Assembly: GCA_937982515.1 (NCBI GenBank)
Contig: CALJMB010000364.1
Location: 1-6,424 of the forward strand
Source: an uncultured Balneolaceae bacterium
Lineage (GTDB): Bacteria > Bacteroidota > Rhodothermia > Balneolales > Balneolaceae
Reading direction: 5' to 3'
DNA length: 6,424 nucleotides
The translations under genes and the position numbers were made by a program. The stretch's first letter is position 1; each line of letters opens with the position of its first letter. The notes below the pieces were generated by a model. It searched no databases. It was not told the DNA's origin and saw only the letters and a program-made list of their open reading frames with translations. This document shows positions 1 through 5,278 of this stretch, in pieces.

Positions 1-619
1 CATTGAAAGCAAAAGCAGCGGGGGAGCGCAAGCCGGTTGCGATGGGTTTGACTTCTCCTTCCGGAGAGATCTGCAACAACCAGCCATCCCATTTAGACAG
101 GCTGGCTCCATGACCTATCCATGCCAGGTTTACAGTAACCAACATATCTCCGTTGGGCAAAAACAACGGACCATAGAAATACTCATGATAATTACCCGAC
201 AGTGGGCGAACCCACACGCTCTTAAATTCATCGGCCCGGCCGTCCCCGTCGGTATCTTCAAGGCGGGTGATCTCAGGCCGCTGTGTTACGTAGATAGCAC
301 CGTCTCTGTATGTTAGCCCCAGCGGCTCGTGCAGGCCTTCGGCAAAAAGCCGGTACTTCGGAGGACTACCATTTTTCCGGGATGGATTTTCTATGATCCA
401 GACTTCACCCCGCCGGGTACAAACAGCCAGACTTCCGTCAGGCAGTACATCCATCCCTCCTACTTCCAGCACAATGTCTTCCGGGATAGGCAGATCTACT
501 ATGCTGTAGTAGTCTGATTCCACCGGAGCAGGGTCTTGTGCGAGACCCGATCCAGGCCAGAGCATTAGCAGAGGCATAATCATTCCGGCTATTAAATAAC
601 AGATAGTTTCTGCTTTCAT
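1..619 (-). CDS. Secreted sugar (sorbosone/glucose) dehydrogenase-like beta-propeller, 3'-truncated by window edge
   Basis: Translating the minus strand from the ATG at 619 gives 206 codons without a stop, running off the window at base 1, so the C-terminal part is missing. Residues 1-27 form a signal peptide: a short N-region, a hydrophobic stretch rich in I, L and M, then SGLAQ as a plausible cleavage site. The following sequence matches the start of the PVC-type membrane-bound dehydrogenase/soluble sugar dehydrogenase propellers. It has GGMDVLPDGSLAVCTRRGEVW (about 54-74), GLHEPLGL (95-102), DGAIYVTQRPEITRLEDTDG (106-125), an acidic DTDGDGRADEF loop (122-132) and GLRSPAAFAFN at the edge. 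Family members often carry C-terminal HEAT repeats and a CxxCH cytochrome c domain; neither can be seen here. The start is uncertain. The frame stays open upstream with ATGs at 658, 673 and 688, the last only 6 bp after the preceding stop, which would suggest translational coupling. I chose 619 because it gives a compact signal peptide, but no convincing ribosome binding site decides it. Substrate and cofactor (PQQ or other) cannot be read from this part. Confidence 0.85.
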   Translation of the reverse strand, partial: MKAETICYLIAGMIMPLLMLWPGSGLAQDPAPVESDYYSIVDLPIPEDIVLEVGGMDVLPDGSLAVCTRRGEVWIIENPSRKNGSPPKYRLFAEGLHEPLGLTYRDGAIYVTQRPEITRLEDTDGDGRADEFKSVWVRPLSGNYHEYFYGPLFLPNGDMLVTVNLAWIGHGASLSKWDGWLLQISPEGEVKPIATGLRSPAAFAFN

Positions 620-694
620 AACGCTATGTTTCTGAAGAGTCTTAAATATTCTGTGCATTGTCTTTTTCGTCATGATGTGGAAATCCATTTGTGC

Positions 695-2599
695 TTACCA
701 GACAATTTCATAGGTATATTCGGCTTCTGTACCATCGGTCAGTACAGGGAGACGGAGATCATATTCCTTTCCGCTACGGACAATCTGAGGTTCCCTGCCC
801 CCTGTGTCGATCAGGTTCAGGTAGTAGCTGCGGTCATCCACTACATACTCATCGCCTGTCCGGCTGATCTCTTTTCCGGATGCCAGTTTGAGCCAGACAT
901 CTTCATGGGGAGCGGACGCTTTAAGCGTAATGGTACGGATTAACCTGCGGTCTTCGATGTACCCTTCAAAGCGGTCTTCTACACGGATACCATGGAACGT
1001 ATATTTAAATACCGGCCAGCCTCCATCCGGCAGGGTATATCCTTCAACCTTCAGTTCATCCCACGAAACAGAATCCGGCCAGGCCTCCGTGCTGCTGGTC
1101 AGCATTGCCACTAATGGCTTTCCGTCGAAGGAAACAGGAGGGCCGGACGGAGTGGCTATTTGTGGCTCACCTCTGTCTATCCACATCTGATTGGCATTGA
1201 GGAAAGGGCCTTCCCAGGCATGAAGCAGGGCAGCCTGCCCCATATCATAGTTAAAGGCGATTCCGTTTGGTGCACCCACATTAACTACATGGGTACGCTT
1301 GGTGTCTCTGTGCATGGCGAATGAGCGAAGCACTTTAACCCGGTCGGCGGCCTCTACAAAAAGATTGGGCAGTTCCCTTCCTCCGCCGGGTATGGAGGAG
1401 GATGCATGAAGTTTTTGGAACCGCAGCCGCGGTCCTTCAGTAAAGAGAGCCAGCCCCCGGTACCAGTTATTCGGATGGTTGACATATTCCAGACTGAAGG
1501 TGTGCTGCCCGCTTTCCAGCTCCAGTGTTTTCGTTACAAGCTCATGCATCCTGTAAGGCCGATTCTGATCAATAACAACCTGATCACCGACAGACATGCG
1601 AACCATCCCTGCTGTTTGCAGTTTGAACAGATAGGTTCCGCTGTTGGGGGCATTGAGAGTTCCGGTGTACCGCAGAGCGTAGCGGTCGTCCCGACTTACG
1701 ATATTGCCCGCCAGCGAATCAGCTGAGCTGATTTCTGCGGCTTCCAAAGAGGCGAAATCTGGAAATTCATTAAATTCTCCCGGGTAATACTCGTACGTAA
1801 GATCTGTGAGAGTGGTCTCCTTTTTATCGTATTTTTTATAGGTAATATTTCGGAAGGCTACCGGGCCGTGGTCGCCCTGAATCATCAGGGGCCCCTCAGC
1901 TTGTTCATCATTGAACCGGGCGGATATGGTAGGCCCCGACACCTCTACATTTTCCTGCACCAATGCCCCGTTAAGCCACACTTCTTCGAATAAAGCATTG
2001 GCAATTTTTCTTCCCGTTGAACTGAATTCCGGGGCTCTGAACAGAATTTTAAGCCGTTGCCACAGTCCCGGTGCTTTTGCCGCATTCATACGCGGATCAC
2101 TGCCACCATACTCCTTCTGACCCTCCGGCTGTCTTTCGTCACGCTGCCGGTATATTCCACCCACATCACTGTACCTGGGGATTTCCGTCCCCCAGCTGTC
2201 AAATAACTGAACTTCATATCTTCCCATTAAATAAATACCTGAATTGGAACCTTTAGGCATCAAAAAGTCCAGCTCAAGCTCCAAATCACCATGTGTCCAG
2301 GTGGTGAAGAGGTGTTCCTCGTTTTCGATGGTGGGATTGTTGACCAGAATCCCGGTCCCCTCCAGCCCGTGCAGATCATGTTCTACCCTCCGATCGGACT
2401 GTACGCCACCGGCAAGACTCCAGTTTCCCGCAACCGGCTGAAATGCATCCAGTGTTGTAAGTGGCAGCCGATGCATGGGTAACGTTTGCAGTTGTACCTC
2501 GTCCGGCCTGTTACATCCCTGAAGAGCCGGTAAAGCAAACATCAGGCTGGCTATAAAGACTACACTAAAGTACAGGCTGCTTGGAAACTTATTTTGCAT
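695..2599 (-). CDS. DUF1080 + PA14 lipoprotein (3-keto-disaccharide hydrolase-like) with unnamed C-terminal domain
   Basis: This is a complete 634-residue protein. The N-terminus has a hydrophobic core and a lipobox-like LQGC with Cys29, so it is probably an envelope lipoprotein. Residues about 45-257 are a DUF1080 (3-keto-disaccharide hydrolase, concanavalin-like) domain, shown by SNSGIYLMGRYEVQLFDSWG (118-137), PGLWQRLKILFRAPEF (177-192), NGALVQENVEVSGPT (210-224) and a final GDHGPVAFRNI (242-252). Residues about 268-395 resemble a PA14 domain, with YYPGEFNEFPDF, APNSGTYLFKLQTAG, a VVIDQN loop and SGQHTFSLEYVNHPNN; PA14 commonly binds carbohydrate. Residues about 396-634 form a third region (RTHVVNVGAPNGIAFNYDMG, QMWIDRGEPQIATPSGPPVS). 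From memory I associate it with propeller/cytochrome sugar-oxidation proteins but cannot name it. The start is supported by GGAG 7 nt upstream of the ATG. The propeller dehydrogenase follows on the same strand within 6-75 bp, so the two are probably co-transcribed. Hydrolase activity is inferred from the family and substrate is unknown. Confidence 0.9.
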   Translation of the reverse strand: MQNKFPSSLYFSVVFIASLMFALPALQGCNRPDEVQLQTLPMHRLPLTTLDAFQPVAGNWSLAGGVQSDRRVEHDLHGLEGTGILVNNPTIENEEHLFTTWTHGDLELELDFLMPKGSNSGIYLMGRYEVQLFDSWGTEIPRYSDVGGIYRQRDERQPEGQKEYGGSDPRMNAAKAPGLWQRLKILFRAPEFSSTGRKIANALFEEVWLNGALVQENVEVSGPTISARFNDEQAEGPLMIQGDHGPVAFRNITYKKYDKKETTLTDLTYEYYPGEFNEFPDFASLEAAEISSADSLAGNIVSRDDRYALRYTGTLNAPNSGTYLFKLQTAGMVRMSVGDQVVIDQNRPYRMHELVTKTLELESGQHTFSLEYVNHPNNWYRGLALFTEGPRLRFQKLHASSSIPGGGRELPNLFVEAADRVKVLRSFAMHRDTKRTHVVNVGAPNGIAFNYDMGQAALLHAWEGPFLNANQMWIDRGEPQIATPSGPPVSFDGKPLVAMLTSSTEAWPDSVSWDELKVEGYTLPDGGWPVFKYTFHGIRVEDRFEGYIEDRRLIRTITLKASAPHEDVWLKLASGKEISRTGDEYVVDDRSYYLNLIDTGGREPQIVRSGKEYDLRLPVLTDGTEAEYTYEIVW

Positions 2600-2606
2600 A
2601 GATGTT

Positions 2607-2610
2607 CTCC
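2607..2610 (-). promoter_or_regulatory. Ribosome binding site of the DUF1080-PA14 gene
   Basis: GGAG on the minus strand lies 7 nt before the ATG at 2599. It is one of only two clear Shine-Dalgarno-like sites in the window and supports this start. Confidence 0.6.
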
Positions 2611-2667
2611 GGTGTCTGTGAATGTGGATTATGTTGTTTTAGTAATAATCTTATTTCAAGATGTTGG

Positions 2668-2689
2668 AATAGTATCCCCTATTACTATT
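2668..2689. repeat. 7-bp AT-rich inverted repeat upstream of the DUF1080-PA14 gene
   Basis: AATAGTA (2668-2674) and TACTATT (2683-2689) form a perfect 7-bp dyad around an 8-nt spacer, about 70 bp upstream of the start at 2599. The arrangement is operator-like, but there is no other evidence for binding, and AT-rich DNA yields such dyads by chance. No convincing promoter hexamers could be assigned beside it. Confidence 0.3.
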
Positions 2690-2710
2690 TACTTCCTTCT
2701 AAAAAAGCTT

Positions 2711-2893
2711 TTCATGCTGAGCCTGCAGAAGCATCCCCAAAAACTAAAGATACCAGCGACAGAGGCACCATATCTCTTCTATTTTTTCTACCAAAGCAAA
2801 AGTGCCTCTTTTGGGGTACATCCTCTTATTATGAAGATCCTTCGACTCCTCCCCGAATATAAAAACCGTATGTGCGGGGTTACACTCAGGATG
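2711..2893. repeat. REP/REPIN-like inverted repeat element filling the intergenic gap
   Basis: Two outer units face each other. The left unit (2711-2735) has the form CATGCTGAG...CAGAAGCATC. The reverse complement of the right unit (2837-2893) begins CATCCTGAGTG and ends CGAAGGATC, so both belong to one 'CATNCTGAG...GAAGNATC' family. In the right unit the two halves are separated by a sub-hairpin, CCCCG (2851-2855) with CGGGG (2875-2879). Between the units lie further inverted pairs: CCCCAAAA (2735-2742) with TTTTGGGG (2809-2816), and AGAGGCAC (2761-2768) with GTGCCTCT (2802-2809). I recall similar 'CATGCTGAGC...GAAGCATC' intergenic repeats as widespread in bacterial genomes. On the minus strand a run of six T (2706-2701) follows, so it might also attenuate or terminate transcripts from the upstream DUF1080 gene. 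No open reading frame here looks real. Confidence 0.6.
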
Positions 2894-2960
2894 GCAGCTG
2901 CTATTCGCCGAGAGAAGGCGACCAACTTATTTGCTAACTACATAACCAGTTACTTGGCTA

Positions 2961-3785
2961 TTAATTCCCATCCAGCGGCCGGATCCAGATGTTACGATAG
3001 CGCACGGGGTCTCCATGATCCTGTAACCTCAGGGGCATCTTAGCCGGGTGAGCCACATATTCCGGATGCCCTATATACACCGTAGGCCCTTTTAGTTCTA
3101 CATTATTATGAATCAAGACACCGTTATGAAAAGCGGTAACCCTTGCGGGCGATATCACCTCACCATCATTATCAAATTCAGGAGCTGTAAATATAATATC
3201 ATAAGACTGCCACTCTCCCGGAGGCCTGCTTGCGTTTACCAGTGGGATATGCTGTTTATAAATACTGCCGGCCTGTCCGTTGGCATAGGTTTCGTTCTCG
3301 TATGAATTCAGGATCTGTATTTCGTACAGGCTCATCAGAAATATACCGCTGTTACTGTAACCCTGTCCGCTCTTTCCTTCGTCAACCGGCGCCATCCATT
3401 CAACATGCAGCTGGGAACTGCCGAATTTCTCTTTGGTTTCGATGGCTCCTGTGCCGGGCTCTACAACGAAATATCCATCCGCTACCTTCCACTTTGCTTC
3501 CTCATGCTCAAAATCAGCGTCTCTTTGATCTCCTGCTTCTTTGACTCCATTCATGGATGCCGGCTCTCCTTTGAACCGGGGACTTTGCCACGCGGAAAGA
3601 TCTTTCCCATCAAATAAAATGATGGCGTCGGAGGGAGGAGCGTGAGCAGTCTGGCCCGGTGTTACTATTTCCGGTACCGGCTCCCAGACTTCGGTTTCTT
3701 CCGGCTTCATATCCTGTGCTCTGAGTGGCGATGTGTAGAGTACTACACATGCTATAAACGCAATTGATTTCAAAATATAACTCAT
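2961..3785 (-). CDS. Secreted single-domain DUF1080 (3-keto-disaccharide hydrolase family) protein
   Basis: From the ATG at 3785 this encodes 274 residues. Residues 1-24 are a signal peptide (a single Lys, hydrophobic [10 protein letters not shown], then SPLRAQ before the probable cleavage site), so the product is exported. The rest is one DUF1080 domain with its usual landmarks: [11 protein letters not shown] (56-66), [20 protein letters not shown] (99-118), [20 protein letters not shown] (143-162), GSIYKQ (173-178), [17 protein letters not shown] (189-205), [15 protein letters not shown] (221-235) and [20 protein letters not shown] (252-271). Family members hydrolyse 3-keto-glycosides, and the fold is concanavalin-like; the exact substrate here is unknown. 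The frame extends upstream to 3872, but the extension carries an inverted repeat and has no signal-peptide character. AAAGGG lies 9 nt before the ATG at 3785 and directly abuts the alternative ATG at 3794, so 3785 is preferred. It is a paralogue of the first domain of the protein encoded next (2599-695), with parallel motifs throughout. Confidence 0.92.
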   Translation of the reverse strand: MSYILKSIAFIACVVLYTSPLRAQDMKPEETEVWEPVPEIVTPGQTAHAPPSDAIILFDGKDLSAWQSPRFKGEPASMNGVKEAGDQRDADFEHEEAKWKVADGYFVVEPGTGAIETKEKFGSSQLHVEWMAPVDEGKSGQGYSNSGIFLMSLYEIQILNSYENETYANGQAGSIYKQHIPLVNASRPPGEWQSYDIIFTAPEFDNDGEVISPARVTAFHNGVLIHNNVELKGPTVYIGHPEYVAHPAKMPLRLQDHGDPVRYRNIWIRPLDGN

Positions 3786-3794
3786 CTGCTTCAT

Positions 3795-3800
3795 CCCTTT
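3795..3800 (-). promoter_or_regulatory. Ribosome binding site deciding the DUF1080 start
   Basis: AAAGGG on the minus strand is separated by 9 nt from the ATG at 3785. It has no spacing at all from the in-frame ATG at 3794, which argues for initiation at 3785. Confidence 0.5.
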
Positions 3801-3810
3801 ATGTCTTAAT

Positions 3811-3856
3811 ATTATGAGTTGGAGATATGGAGAGATTAAATAACGTGACTCATAAT
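3811..3856. promoter_or_regulatory. 9-bp dyad in the leader of the DUF1080 gene, possible operator or mRNA hairpin
   Basis: ATTATGAGT (3811-3819) and ACTCATAAT (3848-3856) are perfect reverse complements. Their 28-nt spacer contains the near-repeat GGAGATAT/GGAGAGAT. The dyad begins 25 bp upstream of the start at 3785, where a regulator site or leader stem-loop would sit. No clear promoter hexamers were found around it. Function is inferred from symmetry and position only. Confidence 0.4.
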
Positions 3857-3928
3857 CCCATGTTCCTTCCACCCCGGCTGTTATGTCATTCCCTGTAAAA
3901 CTCTGACTATCCCTTTTAAGAGTAACTT

Positions 3929-3995
3929 ATAGCGATTCCATTTCTATAGTGTCCGCCTGTCAGAGTATACCGACATCATGAAATGGAATCGCTAT
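3929..3995. repeat. 67-bp element with perfect 16-bp inverted repeats (MITE-like or long hairpin)
   Basis: ATAGCGATTCCATTTC (3929-3944) and GAAATGGAATCGCTAT (3980-3995) are perfect reverse complements enclosing 35 nt. The centre adds partial pairing: TGTC near 3949 with GACA near 3972. I saw no clear target-site duplication in the immediate flanks and no run of T, so it is neither a proven transposable remnant nor a typical intrinsic terminator. It lies in the gap between the UnbU-like gene and the DUF1080 gene, about 145 bp upstream of the latter. Confidence 0.65.
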
Positions 3996-4040
3996 TACCA
4001 ACCTGCATAAAATAAAAGATTTTCTTTAAATGGCTACTAT

Positions 4041-4240
4041 TGATTTGCTACACGAAATCAAAGGCTTCCCGTACTTATCCGTCCCCCTCGTGGGATCGGC
4101 CTTCTATTCATCCGGTCTTGGGCGTATGCGATATGCCCCCTACGGTTTTATGGCCTGCAGTGTCCGTTCTCCCGACTCTGGCCTGTCAATCGCGGCCTCC
4201 TGTCTCGCCGATCATCAACCCCGGATGTACAACGAGGACT
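4041..4240. other. GC-rich intergenic island of unknown nature
   Basis: By hand count 4081-4200 has 73 G+C in 120 bases, while 4001-4060 has 17 in 60, so composition changes sharply inside the gap. Two plus-strand frames stay open here (70 and 72 codons), but neither has a ribosome binding site nor resembles a family I know, and no minus-strand frame stays open across it. A perfect-looking hairpin sits at 4120-4138 (GGGC, G-T wobble, TAT, 3-nt loop, ATA, GCCC). Longer-range complementary pairs are GATCGGC 4094-4100 with GCCGATC 4207-4213, and CATCCGG 4109-4115 with CCGGATG 4221-4227. It could be a structured RNA, a decayed gene fragment or a repeat copy. The remaining gap sequence (3996-4040, 4241-4281) is AT-rich with nothing recognisable. 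Confidence 0.35.
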
Positions 4241-4281
4241 GATTCACTGTTAATTTAGTGCTCAGCCGATTCAATTAAATC

Positions 4282-5127
4282 TTATCTATCCTGTACAACT
4301 GTTGCCGGCATACCGGTTTCTTCATGATTTCTGTCTTTCCACCACTGTTCTATTAGCAGCGCGAGGGGCCCCACCATAAAGAGTGCGTAAAACGGTGCGT
4401 ATACCGCTTCGTTCAGCCGCAATATCATTTCCACAAATGCAATCAGAAAGGCAACCAGGTACTGTCCCCTTTTGCTGTGTACCGTTGTCTTGGGATCGGT
4501 AATCATAAAGAAGACAAAAAGCTGGTACATGGGGCCGGTGATGGGCGATATCTCCGCAAGCAGCGGATCGCCGGTGATCATACTTCTGATCCATGCAAAC
4601 AGAAGGAAGGAGAGCACGTAGGTTGCACAGATATGAAACCGGCGCAGGCGCCATATCGAAACCGACCCGACAATCCAGATGACCAGCATGGCCCACATAT
4701 TATTCCCCCACTGGATGCTTAGTACAGCCACACTTCCTGGTGCAAGCAGCAAAAGCGCTACTACACCGAAGTTGGATGGATTCCACAAGTGTTGGCCTTT
4801 ATAGCGCAGTACATATTTGGAGGCTATGGAGATCATGGCGCACAGGGCGTAGGGCCATAAAAAGGGAGAGCGTATCAAAATTCCCACACTGATACCCGAA
4901 ATGTAAGCGCTGGACATATTTCTCCATCCTCCCACTACCAGGTGATGTAAGACTATTTCAGCTGCAAAGCTGGCCGCTATAGCCAGCAGCAGTCTTGGAT
5001 AACTCTCCAGTATCCCGAACGAGAGATGAGCCGCCAGTAAAATACCGGTAATGAGCAACGGTGGCGTATATCGCTTGTTATAGCGGAGCTTTTTTACTTT
5101 TTGCCACAAGGCAGGGGGTTGGCTCAT
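4282..5127 (-). CDS. NQR2/RnfD-family integral membrane protein, UnbU (enediyne E5)-like
   Basis: This is a complete 281-residue polytopic membrane protein. Hydrophobic segments lie at about 22-40, 43-62, 72-105 (one or two passes), 118-136, 143-159, 167-185, 198-211, 224-238 and 243-260. The N-terminus is basic and the C-terminus polar. Family landmarks are SAYISGISVGILIRSP (73-88), YKGQHLWNPSNFG (109-121) and FMITDPKTTVHSKRGQ (207-222), the last two being characteristic of NQR2/RnfD/RnfE proteins, the membrane subunits of Na+-translocating or Rnf electron-transfer complexes. It is shorter than typical RnfD/NqrB, and I see no SGAT-type flavinylation motif, so covalent FMN is unlikely by this criterion. 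The neighbour 151 bp upstream encodes an ASPIC/UnbV protein. That pairing matches UnbV-UnbU (E4-E5) of enediyne clusters, although no enediyne polyketide synthase is visible here. No Shine-Dalgarno sequence precedes the ATG; the leader is AT-rich. Role is unknown; electron transfer or transport at the inner membrane is a family-level guess. Confidence 0.85.
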   Translation of the reverse strand: MSQPPALWQKVKKLRYNKRYTPPLLITGILLAAHLSFGILESYPRLLLAIAASFAAEIVLHHLVVGGWRNMSSAYISGISVGILIRSPFLWPYALCAMISIASKYVLRYKGQHLWNPSNFGVVALLLLAPGSVAVLSIQWGNNMWAMLVIWIVGSVSIWRLRRFHICATYVLSFLLFAWIRSMITGDPLLAEISPITGPMYQLFVFFMITDPKTTVHSKRGQYLVAFLIAFVEMILRLNEAVYAPFYALFMVGPLALLIEQWWKDRNHEETGMPATVVQDR

Positions 5128-5170
5128 GGTTTGTTGAATTTATTTGATATGATTTGAAATAAGAAACAGG

Positions 5171-5258
5171 CTCTGTGCACTCTTCCCTTGAGGAGGCTCA
5201 CTAGAGCAAAGCGCAGAGCGTTTTATCGTTGCTATGCGCCATGCTCTTTGCGCTATGC
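5171..5258. repeat. Imperfect hairpin/repeat cluster between the UnbV-like and UnbU-like genes
   Basis: CTCTGTGC (5171-5178) can pair with GCGCAGAG (5211-5218) with one G-U wobble. AGAGCAAAGCGC (5203-5214) matches the reverse complement of GCTCTTTGCGCT (5243-5254) at 10 of 12 positions. GCTATGCGCC (5231-5240) and GCGCTATGCC (5250-5259) are permuted near-repeats. The cluster fills most of the 151-bp spacer, so it could be a REP-type repeat or an mRNA stem-loop that separates the expression of the two genes. There is no terminal T run to support a strong terminator. Confidence 0.4.
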
Positions 5259-5278
5259 CAGTCCATAGTTTTCAGAAC

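Noticed and set aside
2611..2710. Sigma70 or Bacteroidota-type promoter hexamers upstream of the DUF1080-PA14 gene
   Set aside because: TTGAAA-like and TAAT-like words exist, but the spacing is wrong and the region is AT-rich, so no promoter can be supported.
2905..2921. Hairpin TCGCC/GGCGA about 40 bp after the DUF1080 stop as an intrinsic terminator
   Set aside because: Only 5 bp of stem and no T run on the exit side.
2594..3043. 149-codon plus-strand open frame (and an 86-codon one at 2602-2862)
   Set aside because: It crosses the repeat element and enters the DUF1080 gene antisense, has no ribosome binding site and resembles no protein family.
3786..3872. Upstream extension of the DUF1080 gene to 3872 (303 residues)
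   Set aside because: The extension precedes a good signal peptide, overlaps a 9-bp dyad, and the ribosome binding site fits the start at 3785.
4119..4150. Resemblance of GCGTATGCGATATG...CTACGGTT to a group II intron domain V
   Set aside because: The arms do not pair as in domain V, and there is no reverse transcriptase or intron boundary nearby.
4030..4258. Two overlapping plus-strand open frames of 70 and 72 codons in the intergenic gap
   Set aside because: No Shine-Dalgarno site, no recognisable domain, and both frames open at once simply follows from the GC-rich composition; described as an unassigned island instead.
4249..4262. Small CACT/AGTG dyad after the UnbU-like gene as a terminator
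   Set aside because: Stem of four base pairs with no T tract; too weak.
4322..4696. 124-codon minus-strand frame inside the UnbU-like gene
   Set aside because: It is a frame shadow of a clear membrane protein with intact family motifs.
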